DNA of 64,000 bases from assembly GCF_040183065.1 (NCBI RefSeq), contig NW_027185544.1, positions 16,722 through 80,721 on the forward strand, read 5' to 3'. The stretch comes from Periplaneta americana. Taxonomy: Eukaryota > Arthropoda > Insecta > Blattodea > Blattidae. Numbering within the stretch: position 1 is the first letter of the stretch; each line of letters starts with the position of its first letter. The notes under the pieces are model-generated. The model had not been told where the DNA came from and did not search any database. It saw only the letters and a program-made list of their open reading frames with translations. A program made the translations under genes and the position numbers. This document shows positions 10,749 to 22,468 of the stretch, piece by piece.

Positions 10749-11148
10749 GGACCCCGTCCCGTTCCTCGCTATCGCCATTATTTGCGGAATTAGAGTCTCA
10801 AATATTTTAGGTACCCGAAAAATAGGGCTGGAAAAAAGTGCGGCGGATTTGCCCGATATTAGCGGTGATTATTACTGAAAATGTCCATTTTTTGAAACTT
10901 TGCCGGCCTCTCCCGTCCAAACGCACGGGGATAGAGAGTTGTCCCTTACACTGAAGATAGAGTTCGAGGAGCTCTGTTCAACGCACTCATCGGCTCTGTC
11001 CTCAGTGCACGTACTGCGGAGCTACGGCGGCTAGAATGTCGGCGGAAGGGTGGTCTAAACCCTTCCCCTTTTTTTCTCGAAAATCAGTTTGTGTTCGCGA
11101 TTGCCATTTTGAGGCTATCGTGTAAGAAGTAAGTCAAGGGGGAATACA
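10749..11148. repeat. Short 400-bp unit, S3 type
   Basis: Shared deletion and T at r48, but with C at r283 (GTCCCTTAC) and G at r314, marks otherwise seen in f units. Its 3' half may therefore come from an f unit by recombination. Confidence 0.9.
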
Positions 11149-12120
11149 GGACCCCGTCCCGTTCCTCGCTATCGCCATTATTTGCGGAATTAGAGGCTCA
11201 AATATTTTAGGTACCCGAAAAATAGGGCTGGAAAAAAGTGCGGCGGATTTGCCCGATATTAGCGGTGATTATTACTGAACATGCGGGGATGCTACAGTTA
11301 AAAGGACGGCCCTCTGCGCCGCGTCGTTCTCCTTGTGTAGAGAAATTTCTGTTTTGGCAGGTGAAAATGTCCATTTTTTGAAACTTTGCCGGCTTCTCCC
11401 GTCCAAACGCACGGGGATAGAGAGTTGTCCTTTACACTGAAGATAGGGTTCGAGGAGCTCTATTCAACGCACTCATCGGCTTTGTCCTCAGTGCACGTAC
11501 TGAGGAGCTACGGCGGCTAGAATGTCGGCGGAAGGGTGGTCTAAACCCTTCCCCTTTTTTTCTCGAAAATCAGTTTGTGTTCGCGATTGCCATTTTGAGG
11601 CTATCGTGTAAGAAGTAAGTCAAGGGGGAATACAGGACCCCGTCCCGTTCCTCGCTATCGCCATTATTTGCGGAATTAGAGGCTCAAATATTTTAGGTAC
11701 CCGAAAAATAGGGCTGGAAAAAAGTGCGGCGGATTTGCCCGATATTAGCGGTGATTATTACTGAACATGCGGGGATGCTACAGTTAAAAGGACGGCCCTC
11801 TGCGCCGCGTCGTTCTCCTTGTGTAGAGAAATTTCTGTTTTGGCATGTGAAAATGTCCATTTTTTGAAACTTTGCCGGCCTCTCCCGTCCAAACGCACGG
11901 GGATAGAGAGTTGTCCCTTACACTGAAGATAGAGTTCGAGGAGCTCTGTTCAACGCACTCATCGGCTCTGTCCTCAGTGCACGTACTGCGGAGCTACGGC
12001 GGCTAGAATGTCGGCGGAAGGGTGGTCTAAACCCTTCCCCTTTTTTTCTCGAAAATCAGTTTGTGTTCGCGATTGCCATTTTGAGGCTATCGTGTAAGAA
12101 GTAAGTCAAGGGGGAATACA

Positions 12121-12520
12121 GGACCCCGTCCCGTTCCTCGCTATCGCCATTATTTGTGGAATTAGAGTCTCAAATATTTTAGGTACCCGAAAAATAGGGC
12201 TGGAAAAAAGTGCGGCGGATTTGCCCGATATTAGCGGTGATTATTACTGAAAATGTCCATTTTTTGAAAATTTGCCGGCCTCTCCCGTCCAAACGCACGG
12301 GGATAGAGAGTTGTCCTTTACACTGAAGATAGAGTTCGAGGAGCTCTATTCAACGCACTCATCGGCTCTGTCCTCAGTGCACGTACTGCGGAGCTACGGC
12401 GGCTAGAATGTCGGCGGAAGGGTGGTCTAAACCCTTCCCCTTTTTTTCTCGAAAATCAGTTTGTGTTCGCGATTGCCATTTTGAGGCTATCGTGTAAGAA
12501 GTAAGTCAAGGGGGAATACA
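12121..12520. repeat. Short 400-bp unit, S2 type
   Basis: T at r37 and r48, A at r236, A at r314, shared deletion. Third unit of the six-unit HOR derivative. Confidence 0.9.
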
Positions 12521-13492
12521 GGACCCCGTCCCGTTCCTCGCTATCGCCATTATTTGCGGAATTAGAGGCTCAAATATTTTAGGTACCCGAAAAATAGGGC
12601 TGGAAAAAAGTGCGGCGGATTTGCCCGATATTAGCGGTGATTATTACTGAACATGCGGGGATGCTACAGTTAAAAGGACGGCCCTCTGCGCCGCGTCGTT
12701 CTCCTTGTGTAGAGAAATTTCTGTTTTGGCAGGTGAAAATGTCCATTTTTTGAAACTTTGCCGGCCTCTCCCGTCCAAACGCACGGGGATAGAGAGTTGT
12801 CCTTTACACTGAAGATAGAGTTCGAGGAGCTCTGTTCAACGCACTCATCGGCTCTGTCCTCAGTGCACGTACTGCGGAGCTACGGCGGCTAGAATGTCGG
12901 CGGAAGGGTGGTCTAAACCCTTCCCCTTTTTTTCTCGAAAATCAGTTTGTGTTCGCGATTGCCATTTTGAGGCTATCGTGTAAGAAGTAAGTCAAGGGGG
13001 AATACAGGACCCCGTCCCGTTCCTCGCTATCGCCATTATTTGCGGAATTAGAGGCTCAAATATTTTAGGTACCCGAAAAATAGGGCTGGAAAAAAGTGCG
13101 GCGGATTTGCCCGATATTAGCGGTGATTATTACTGAACATGCGGGGATGCTACAGTTAAAAGGACGGCCCTCTGCGCCGCGTCGTTCTCCTTGTGTAGAG
13201 AAATTTCTGTTTTGGCAGGTCAAAATGACCATTTTTTGAAACTTTGCCGGCCTCTCCCGTCCAAACGCACGGGGATAGAGAGTTGTCCTTTACACTGAAG
13301 ATAGAGTTCGAGGAGCTCTATTCAACGCACTCATCGGCTCTGTCCTCAGTGCACGTACTGCGGAGCTACGGCGGCTAGAATGTCGGCGGAAGGGTGGTCT
13401 AAACCCTTCCCCTTTTTTTCTCGAAAATCAGTTTGTGTTCGCGATTGCCATTTTGAGGCTATCGTGTAAGAAGTAAGTCAAGGGGGAATACA

Positions 13493-13892
13493 GGACCCCG
13501 TCCCGTTCCTCGCTATCGCCATTATTTGCGGAATTAGAGTCTCAAATATTTTAGGTACCCGAAAAATAGGGCTGGAAAAAAGTGCGGCGGATTTGCCCGA
13601 TATTAGCGGTGATTATTACTGAAAATGTCCATTTTTTGAAACTTTGCCGGCCTCTCCCGTCCAAACGCACGGGGATAGAGAGTTGTCCCTTACACTGAAG
13701 ATAGAGTTCGAGGAGCTCTGTTCAACGCACTCATCGGCTCTGTCCTCAGTGCACGTACTGCGGAGCTACGGCGGCTAGAATGTCGGCGGAAGGGTGGTCT
13801 AAACCCTTCCCCTTTTTTTCTCGAAAATCAGTTTGTGTTCGCGATTGCCATTTTGAGGCTATCGTGTAAGAAGTAAGTCAAGGGGGAATACA
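13493..13892. repeat. Short 400-bp unit, S3 type
   Basis: Shared deletion, T at r48, C at r283 and G at r314, as in the unit at 10749. It closes the six-unit HOR derivative. Confidence 0.9.
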
Positions 13893-14864
13893 GGACCCCG
13901 TCCCGTTCCTCGCTATCGCCATTATTTGCGGAATTAGAGGCTCAAATATTTTAGGTACCCGAAAAATAGGGCTGGAAAAAAGTGCGGCGGATTTGCCCGA
14001 TATTAGCGGTGATTATTACTGAACATGCGGGGATGCTACAGTTAAAAGGACGGCCCTCTGCGCCGCGTCGTTCTCCTTGTGTAGAGAAATTTCTGTTTTG
14101 GCAGGTGAAAATGTCCATTTTTTGAAACTTTGCCGGCTTCTCCCGTCCAAACGCACGGGGATAGAGAGTTGTCCTTTACACTGAAGATAGGGTTCGAGGA
14201 GCTCTATTCAACGCACTCATCGGCTTTGTCCTCAGTGCACGTACTGAGGAGCTACGGCGGCTAGAATGTCGGCGGAAGGGTGGTCTAAACCCTTCCCCTT
14301 TTTTTCTCGAAAATCAGTTTGTGTTCGCGATTGCCATTTTGAGGCTATCGTGTAAGAAGTAAGTCAAGGGGGAATACAGGACCCCGTCCCGTTCCTCGCT
14401 ATCGCCATTATTTGCGGAATTAGAGGCTCAAATATTTTAGGTACCCGAAAAATAGGGCTGGAAAAAAGTGCGGCGGATTTGCCCGATATTAGCGGTGATT
14501 ATTACTGAACATGCGGGGATGCTACAGTTAAAAGGACGGCCCTCTGCGCCGCGTCGTTCTCCTTGTGTAGAGAAATTTCTGTTTTGGCATGTGAAAATGT
14601 CCATTTTTTGAAACTTTGCCGGCCTCTCCCGTCCAAACGCACGGGGATAGAGAGTTGTCCCTTACACTGAAGATAGAGTTCGAGGAGCTCTGTTCAACGC
14701 ACTCATCGGCTCTGTCCTCAGTGCACGTACTGCGGAGCTACGGCGGCTAGAATGTCGGCGGAAGGGTGGTCTAAACCCTTCCCCTTTTTTTCTCGAAAAT
14801 CAGTTTGTGTTCGCGATTGCCATTTTGAGGCTATCGTGTAAGAAGTAAGTCAAGGGGGAATACA

Positions 14865-15264
14865 GGACCCCGTCCCGTTCCTCGCTATCGCCATTATTTG
14901 TGGAATTAGAGTCTCAAATATTTTAGGTACCCGAAAAATAGGGCTGGAAAAAAGTGCGGCGGATTTGCCCGATATTAGCGGTGATTATTACTGAAAATGT
15001 CCATTTTTTGAAAATTTGCCGGCCTCTCCCGTCCAAACGCACGGGGATAGAGAGTTGTCCTTTACACTGAAGATAGAGTTCGAGGAGCTCTATTCAACGC
15101 ACTCATCGGCTCTGTCCTCAGTGCACGTACTGCGGAGCTACGGCGGCTAGAATGTCGGCGGAAGGGTGGTCTAAACCCTTCCCCTTTTTTTCTCGAAAAT
15201 CAGTTTGTGTTCGCGATTGCCATTTTGAGGCTATCGTGTAAGAAGTAAGTCAAGGGGGAATACA
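14865..15264. repeat. Short 400-bp unit, S2 type
   Basis: T at r37 and r48, A at r236, A at r314, shared deletion. Third unit of the last eight-unit HOR. Confidence 0.9.
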
Positions 15265-16451
15265 GGACCCCGTCCCGTTCCTCGCTATCGCCATTATTTG
15301 CGGAATTAGAGGCTCAAATATTTTAGGTACCCGAAAAATAGGGCTGGAAAAAAGTGCGGCGGATTTGCCCGATATTAGCGGTGATTATTACTGAACATGC
15401 GGGGATGCTACAGTTAAAAGGACGGCCCTCTGCGCCGCGTCGTTCTCCTTGTGTAGAGAAATTTCTGTTTTGGCAGGTGAAAATGTCCATTTTTTGAAAC
15501 TTTGCCGGCCTCTCCCGTCCAAACGCACGGGGATAGAGAGTTGTCCTTTACACTGAAGATAGAGTTCGAGGAGCTCTGTTCAACGCACTCATCGGCTCTG
15601 TCCTCAGTGCACGTACTGCGGAGCTACGGCGGCTAGAATGTCGGCGGAAGGGTGGTCTAAACCCTTCCCCTTTTTTTCTCGAAAATCAGTTTGTGTTCGC
15701 GATTGCCATTTTGAGGCTATCGTGTAAGAAGTAAGTCAAGGGGGAATACAGGACCCCGTCCCGTTCCTCGCTATCGCCATTATTTGCGGAATTAGAGGCT
15801 CAAATATTTTAGGTACCCGAAAAATAGGGCTGGAAAAAAGTGCGGCGGATTTGCCCGATATTAGCGGTGATTATTACTGAACATGCGGGGATGCTACAGT
15901 TAAAAGGACGGCCCTCTGCGCTGCGTCGTTCTCCTTGTGTAGAGAAATTTCTGTTTTGGCAGGTCAAAATGACCATTTTTTGAAACTTTGCCGGCCTCTC
16001 CCGTCCAAACGCACGGGGATAGAGAGTTGTCCTTTACACTGAAGATAGAGTTCGAGGAGCTCTGTTCAACGCACTCATCGGCTCTGTCCTCAGTGCACGT
16101 ACTGCGGAGCTACGGCGGCTAGAATGTCGGCGGAAGGGTGGTCTAAACCCTTCCCCTTTTTTTCTCGAAAATCAGTTTGTGTTCGCGATTGCCATTTTGA
16201 GGCTATCGTGTAAGAAGTAAGTCAAGGGGGAATACAGGACCCCGTCCCGTTCCTCGCTATCGCCATTATTTGCGGAATTAGAGGCTCAAATATTTTAGGT
16301 ACCCGAAAAATAGGGCTGGAAAAAAGTGCGGCGGATTTGACCGATATTAGCGGTGATTATTACTGAACATGCGGGGATGCTACAGTTAAAAGGACGGCCC
16401 TCTGCGCCGCGTCGTTCTCCTTGTGTAGAGAAATTTCTGTTTTGGCAGGTG

Positions 16452-16465
16452 AAAATGATCATTTT
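16452..16465. other. Palindrome AAAATGATCATTTT, second copy
   Basis: Same perfect 14-bp palindrome as at 9992, in the b unit at 16237. Its presence in matching positions of both full HOR copies shows that they share ancestry. Confidence 0.85.
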
Positions 16466-17208
16466 TTGAAACTTTGCCGGCCTCTCCCGTCCAAACGCAC
16501 GGGGATAGAGAGTTGTCCTTTACACTGAAGATAGAGTTCGAGGAGCTCTATTCAACGCACTCATCGGCTCTGTCCTCAGTGCACGTACTGCGGAGCTACG
16601 GCGGCTAGAATGTCGGCGGAAGGGTGGTCTAAACCCTTCCCCTTTTTTTCTCGAAAATCAGTTTGTGTTCGCGATTGCCATTTTGAGGCTATCGTGTAAG
16701 AAGTAAGTCAAGGGGGAATACAGGACCCCGTCCCGTTCCTCGCTATCGCCATTATTTGCGGAATTAGAGGCTCAAATATTTTAGGTACCCGAAAAATAGG
16801 GCTGGAAAAAAGTGCGGCGGATTTGCCCGATATTAGCGGTGATTATTACTGAACATGCGGGGATGCTACAGTTAAAAGGACGGCCCTCTGCGCCGCGTCG
16901 TTCTCCTTGTGTAGAGAAATTTCTGTTTTGGCAGGTCAAAATGACCATTTTTTGAAACTTTGCCGGCCTCTCCCGTCCAAACGCACGGGGATAGAGAGTT
17001 GTCCTTTACACTGAAGATAGAGTTCGAGGAGCTCTATTCAACGCACTCATCGGCTCTGTCCTCAGTGCACGTACTGCGGAGCTACGGCGGCTAGAATGTC
17101 GGCGGAAGGGTGGTCTAAACCCTTCCCCTTTTTTTCTCGAAAATCAGTTTGTGTTCGCGATTGCCATTTTGAGGCTATCGTGTAAGAAGTAAGTCAAGGG
17201 GGAATACA

Positions 17209-17608
17209 GGACCCCGTCCCGTTCCTCGCTATCGCCATTATTTGCGGAATTAGAGTCTCAAATATTTTAGGTACCCGAAAAATAGGGCTGGAAAAAAGTG
17301 CGGCGGATTTGCCCGATATTAGCGGTGATTATTACTGAAAATGTCCATTTTTTGAAACTTTGCCGGCCTCTCCCGTCCAAACGCACGGGGATAGAGAGTT
17401 GTCCTTTACACTGAAGATAGAGTTCGAGGAGCTCTATTCAACGCACTCATCGGCTCTGTCCTCAGTGCACGTACTGCGGAGCTACGGCGGCTAGAATGTC
17501 GGCGGAAGGGTGGTCTAAACCCTTCCCCTTTTTTTCTCGAAAATCAGTTTGTGTTCGCGATTGCCATTTTGAGGCTATCGTGTAAGAAGTAAGTCAAGGG
17601 GGAATACA
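17209..17608. repeat. Short 400-bp unit, S1 type; last in window
   Basis: Shared deletion, T at r48, A at r314. No unit with the 86-bp deletion occurs in the remaining 46 kb. The next unit keeps T at r48 but is full length. Confidence 0.9.
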
Positions 17609-19066
17609 GGACCCCGTCCCGTTCCTCGCTATCGCCATTATTTGCGGAATTAGAGTCTCAAATATTTTAGGTACCCGAAAAATAGGGCTGGAAAAAAGTG
17701 CGGCGGATTTGCCCGATATTAGCGGTGATTATTACTGAACATGCGGGGATGCTACAGTTAAAAGGACGGCCCTCTGCGCTGCGTCGTTCTCCTTGTGTAG
17801 AGAAATTTCTGTTTTGGCAGGTCAAAATGACCATTTTTTGAAACTTTGCCGGCCTCTCCCGTCCAAACGCACGGGGATAGAGAGTTGTCCTTTACACTGA
17901 AGATAGAGTTCGAGGAGCTCTGTTCAACGCACTCATCGGCTCTGTCCTCAGTGCACGTACTGCGGAGCTACGGCGGCTAGAATGTCGGCGGAAGGGTGGT
18001 CTAAACCCTTCCCCTTTTTTTCTCGAAAATCAGTTTGTGTTCGCGATTGCCATTTTGAGGCTATCGTGTAAGAAGTAAGTCAAGGGGGAATACAGGACCC
18101 CGTCCCGTTCCTCGCTATCGCCATTATTTGCGGAATTAGAGGCTCAAATATTTTAGGTACCCGAAAAATAGGGCTGGAAAAAAGTGCGGCGGATTTGCCC
18201 GATATTAGCGGTGATTATTACTGAACATGCGGGGATGCTACAGTTAAAAGGACGGCCCTCTGCGCCGCGTCGTTCTCCTTGTGTAGAGAAATTTCTGTTT
18301 TGGCAGGTGAAAATGTCCATTTTTTGAAACTTTGCCGGCTTCTCCCGTCCAAACGCACGGGGATAGAGAGTTGTCCTTTACACTGAAGATAGGGTTCGAG
18401 GAGCTCTATTCAACGCACTCATCGGCTTTGTCCTCAGTGCACGTACTGAGGAGCTACGGCGGCTAGAATGTCGGCGGAAGGGTGGTCTAAACCCTTCCCC
18501 TTTTTTTCTCGAAAATCAGTTTGTGTTCGCGATTGCCATTTTGAGGCTATCGTGTAAGAAGTAAGTCAAGGGGGAATACAGGACCCCGTCCCGTTCCTCG
18601 CTATCGCCATTATTTGCGGAATTAGAGGCTCAAATATTTTAGGTACCCGAAAAATAGGGCTGGAAAAAAGTGCGGCGGATTTGCCCGATATTAGCGGTGA
18701 TTATTACTGAACATGCGGGGATGCTACAGTTAAAAGGACGGCCCTCTGCGCCGCGTCGTTCTCCTTGTGTAGAGAAATTTCTGTTTTGGCATGTGAAAAT
18801 GTCCATTTTTTGAAACTTTGCCGGCCTCTCCCGTCCAAACGCACGGGGATAGAGAGTTGTCCCTTACACTGAAGATAGAGTTCGAGGAGCTCTGTTCAAC
18901 GCACTCATCGGCTCTGTCCTCAGTGCACGTACTGCGGAGCTACGGCGGCTAGAATGTCGGCGGAAGGGTGGTCTAAACCCTTCCCCTTTTTTTCTCGAAA
19001 ATCAGTTTGTGTTCGCGATTGCCATTTTGAGGCTATCGTGTAAGAAGTAAGTCAAGGGGGAATACA
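17609..19066. repeat. e'-d'-f trimer at the end of zone A
   Basis: Units e', d', f, the same order as 5975-7432. The e' unit is full length but keeps T at r48, the mark of short units. After this trimer the d'/f/S system stops. Confidence 0.8.
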
Positions 19067-20038
19067 GGACCCCGTCCCGTTCCTCGCTATCGCCATTATT
19101 TGCGGAATTAGAGGCTCAAATATTTTAGGTACCCGAAAAATAGGGCTGGAAAAAAGTGCGGCGGATTTGCCCGATATTAGCGGTGATTATTACTGAACAT
19201 GCGGGGATGCTACAGTTAAAAGGACGGCCCTCTGCGCCGCGTCGTTCTCCTTGTGTAGAGAAATTTCTGTTTTGTCAGGTGAAAATGTCCATTTTTTGAA
19301 ACTTTGCCGGCCTCTCCCGTCCAAACGCACGGGGATAGAGAGTTGTCCTTTACACTGAAGATAGAGTTCGAGGAGATCTATTCAACGCACTCATCGGCTC
19401 TGTCCTCAGTGCACGTACTGAGGAGCTACGGCGGCTAGAATGTCGGCGGAAGGGTGGTCTAAACCCTTCCCCTTTTTTTCTCGAAAATCAGTTTGTGTTC
19501 GCGATTGCCATTTTGAGGCTATCGTGTAAGAAGTAAGTCAAGGGGGAATACAGGACCCCGTCCCGTTCCTCGCTATCGCCATTATTTGCGGAATTAGAGG
19601 CTCAAATATTTTAGGTACCCGAAAAATAGGGCTGGAAAAAAGTGCGGCGGATTTGCCCGATATTAGCGGTGATTATTACTGAACATGCGGGGATGCTACA
19701 GTTAAAAGGACGGCCCTCTGCGCCGCGTCGTTCTCCTTGTGTAGAGAAATTTCTGTTTTGGCAGGTCAAAATGACCATTTTTTGAAAATTTGCCGGCCTC
19801 TCCCGTCCAAACGCACGGGGATAGAGAGTTGTCCTTTACACTGAAGATAGAGTTCGAGGAGCTCTATTCAACGCACTCATCGGCTCTGTCCTCAGTGCAC
19901 GTACTGCGGAGCTACGGCGGCTAGAATGTCGGCGGAAGGGTGGTCTAAACCCTTCCCCTTTTTTTCTCGAAAATCAGTTTGTGTTCGCGATTGCCATTTT
20001 GAGGCTATCGTGTAAGAAGTAAGTCAAGGGGGAATACA
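19067..20038. repeat. Transition units g and h
   Basis: The g unit (19067) has the private changes TTTGTCAGG in place of TTTGGCAGG and AGATCTA in place of AGCTCTA, plus A at r355 as in d units. It is seen once. It is followed by the first h unit (19553), which belongs to the zone B system. This marks the switch from zone A to zone B. Confidence 0.75.
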
Positions 20039-22468
20039 GGACCCCGTCCCGTTCCTCGCTATCGCCATTATTTGCGGAATTAGAGGCTCAAATATTTTAG
20101 GTACCCGAAAAATAGGGCTGGAAAAAAGTGCGGCGGATTTGCCCGATATTAGCGGTGATTATTACTGAACATGCGGGGATGCTACAGTTAAAAGGACGGC
20201 CCTCTGCGCTGCGTCGTTCTCCTTGTGTAGAGAAATTTCTGTTTTGGCAGGTCAAAATGACCATTTTTTGAAACTTTGCCGGCCTCTCCCGTCCAAACGC
20301 ACGGGGATAGAGAGTTGTCCTTTACACTGAAGATAGAGTTCGAGGAGCTCTGTTCAACGCACTCATCGGCTCTGTCCTCAGTGCACGTACTGCGGAGCTA
20401 CGGCGGCTAGAATGTCGGCGGAAGGGTGGTCTAAACCCTTCCCCTTTTTTTCTCGAAAATCAGTTTGTGTTCGCGATTGCCATTTTGAGGCTATCGTGTA
20501 AGAAGTAAGTCAAGGGGGAATACAGGACCCCGTCCCGTTCCTCGCTATCGCCATTATTTGCGGAATTAGAGGCTCAAATATTTTAGGTACCCGAAAAATA
20601 GGGCTGGAAAAAAGTGCGGCGGATTTGCCCGATATTAGCGGTGATTATTACTGAACATGCGGGGATGCTACAGTTAAAAGGACGGCCCTCTGCGCCGCGT
20701 CGTTCTCCTTGTGTAGAGAAATTTCTGTTTTGGCAGGTGAAAATGTCCATTTTTTGAAACTTTGCCGGCCTCTCCCGTCCAAACGCACGGGGATAGAGAG
20801 TTGTCCTTTACACTGAAGATAGGGTTCGAGGAGCTCTATTCAACGCACTCATCGGCTCTGTCCTCAGTGCACGTACTGAGGAGCTACGGCGGCTAGAATG
20901 TCGGCGGAAGGGTGGTCTAAACCCTTCCCCTTTTTTTCTCGAAAATCAGTTTGTGTTCGCGATTGCCATTTTGAGGCTATCGTGTAAGAAGTAAGTCAAG
21001 GGGGAATACAGGATCCCGTCCCGTTCCTCGCTATCGCCATTATTTGCGGAATTAGAGGCTCAAATATTTTAGGTACCCGAAAAATAGGGCTGGAAAAAAG
21101 TGCGGCGGATTTGCCCGATATTAGCGGTGATTATTACTGAACATGCGGGGATGCTACAGTTAAAAGGACGGCCCTCTGCGCCGCGTCGTTCTCCTTGTGT
21201 AGAGAAATTTCTGTTTTGGCAGGTCAAAATGACCATTTTTTGAAACTTTGCCGGCCTCTCCCGTCCAAACGCACGGGGATAGAGAGTTGTCCTTTACACT
21301 GAAGATAGAGTTCGAGGAGCTCTGTTCAACGCACTCATCGGCTCTGTCCTCAGTGCACGTACTGCGGAGCTACGGCGGCTAGAATGTCGGCGGAAGGGTG
21401 GTCTAAACCCTTCCCCTTTTTTTCTCGAAAATCAGTTTGTGTTCGCGATTGCCATTTTGAGGCTATCGTGTAAGAAGTAAGACAAGGGGGAATACAGGAC
21501 CCCGTCCCGTTCCTCGCTATCGCCATTATTTGCGGAATTAGAGGCTCAAATATTTTAGGTACCCGAAAAATAGGGCTGGAAAAAAGTGCGGCGGATTTGC
21601 CCGATATTAGCGGTGATTATTACTGAACATGCGGGGATGCTACAGTTAAAAGGACGGCCCTCTGCGCCGCGTCGTTCTCCTTGTGTAGAGAAATTTCTGT
21701 TTTGGCAGGTCAAAATGACCATTTTTTGAAACTTTGCCGGCCTCTCCCGTCCAAACGCACGGGGATAGAGAGTTGTCCTTTACACTGAATATAGAGTTCG
21801 AGGAGCTCTATTCAACGCACTCATCGGCTCTGTCCTCAGTGCACGTACTGCGGAGCTACGGTGGCTAGAATGTCGGCGGAAGGGTGGTCTAAACCCTTCC
21901 CCTTTTTTTCTCGAAAATCAGTTTGTGTTCGCGATTGCCATTTTGAGGCTATCGTGTAAGAAGTAAGTCAAGGGGGAATACAGGACCCCGTCCCGTTCCT
22001 CGCTATCGCCATTATTTGCGGAATTAGAGGCTCAAATATTTTAGGTACCCGAAAAATAGGGCTGGAAAAAAGTGCGGCGGATTTGCCCGATATTAGCGGT
22101 GATTATTACTGAACATGCGGGGATGCTACAGTTAAAAGGACGGCCCTCTGCGCCGCGTCGTTCTCCTTGTGTAGAGAAATTTCTGTTTTGGCAGGTCAAA
22201 ATGACCATTTTTTGAAAATTTGCCGGCCTCTCCCGTCCAAACGCACGGGGATAGAGAGTTGTCCTTTACACTGAAGATAGAGTTCGAGGAGCTCTATTCA
22301 ACGCACTCATCGGCTCTGTCCTCAGTGCACGTACTGCGGAGCTACGGCGGCTAGAATGTCGGCGGAAGGGTGGTCTAAACCCTTCCCCTTTTTTTCTCGA
22401 AAATCAGTTTGTGTTCGCGATTGCCATTTTGAGGCTATCGTGTAAGAAGTAAGTCAAGGGGGAATACA
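20039..22468. repeat. Five-unit HOR, copy 1 (e d i j h)
   Basis: Five 486-bp units, 2430 bp. The i unit starts GGATCCC at 21011 and ends with GTAAGACAAG; the j unit at 21497 has GAATATAG and GGTGGCTAG. Confidence 0.88.

Larger units (their letters stand above)
7433..11148. repeat. Eight-unit HOR, full copy 1 (3716 bp)
   Basis: Unit order d' f S2 a e b c S3; six 486-bp and two 400-bp units sum to 3716 bp. Its b unit carries the GATC form of the palindrome site. The same order recurs at 13893-17608. Confidence 0.88.
11149..13892. repeat. Eight-unit HOR, deleted copy (2744 bp)
   Basis: Unit order d' f S2 a c S3. Compared with the flanking full copies it lacks the adjacent e and b units, exactly 972 bp. 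It keeps the S3 end of copy 1. Loss of two whole units fits unequal exchange between misaligned 486-bp units. Confidence 0.88.
13893..17608. repeat. Eight-unit HOR, full copy 2 (3716 bp)
   Basis: Unit order d' f S2 a e b c S1, again 3716 bp, and again with the GATC-form b unit (16237). It differs from copy 1 in its final short unit, S1 instead of S3. Confidence 0.88.
1..19066. repeat. Array zone A: mixed 486/400-bp units, eight-unit HOR
   Basis: Units 1-41. Starts and types: 1 S, 401 b, 887 c, 1373 S2, 1773 a, 2259 e, 2745 b, 3231 c, 3717 S1, 4117 b, 4603 c, 5089 S1, 5489 d, 5975 e', 6461 d', 6947 f, 7433 d', 7919 f, 8405 S2, 8805 a, 9291 e, 9777 b, 10263 c, 10749 S3, 11149 d', 11635 f, 12121 S2, 12521 a, 13007 c, 13493 S3, 13893 d', 14379 f, 14865 S2, 15265 a, 15751 e, 16237 b, 16723 c, 17209 S1, 17609 e', 18095 d', 18581 f. 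All ten 400-bp units of the window lie here. Type marks: b has A at r104 and GTGAAAATGACC; c has GTCAAAATGACC with A at r314; e has T at r172, GTCAAAATGACC and G at r314; d has G at r299 and A at r355, and d' adds T at r246 and r334; f has T at r212 and C at r283; a has GTGAAAATGTCC and G at r314. Every unit is exactly 486 or 400 bp. Confidence 0.9.
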
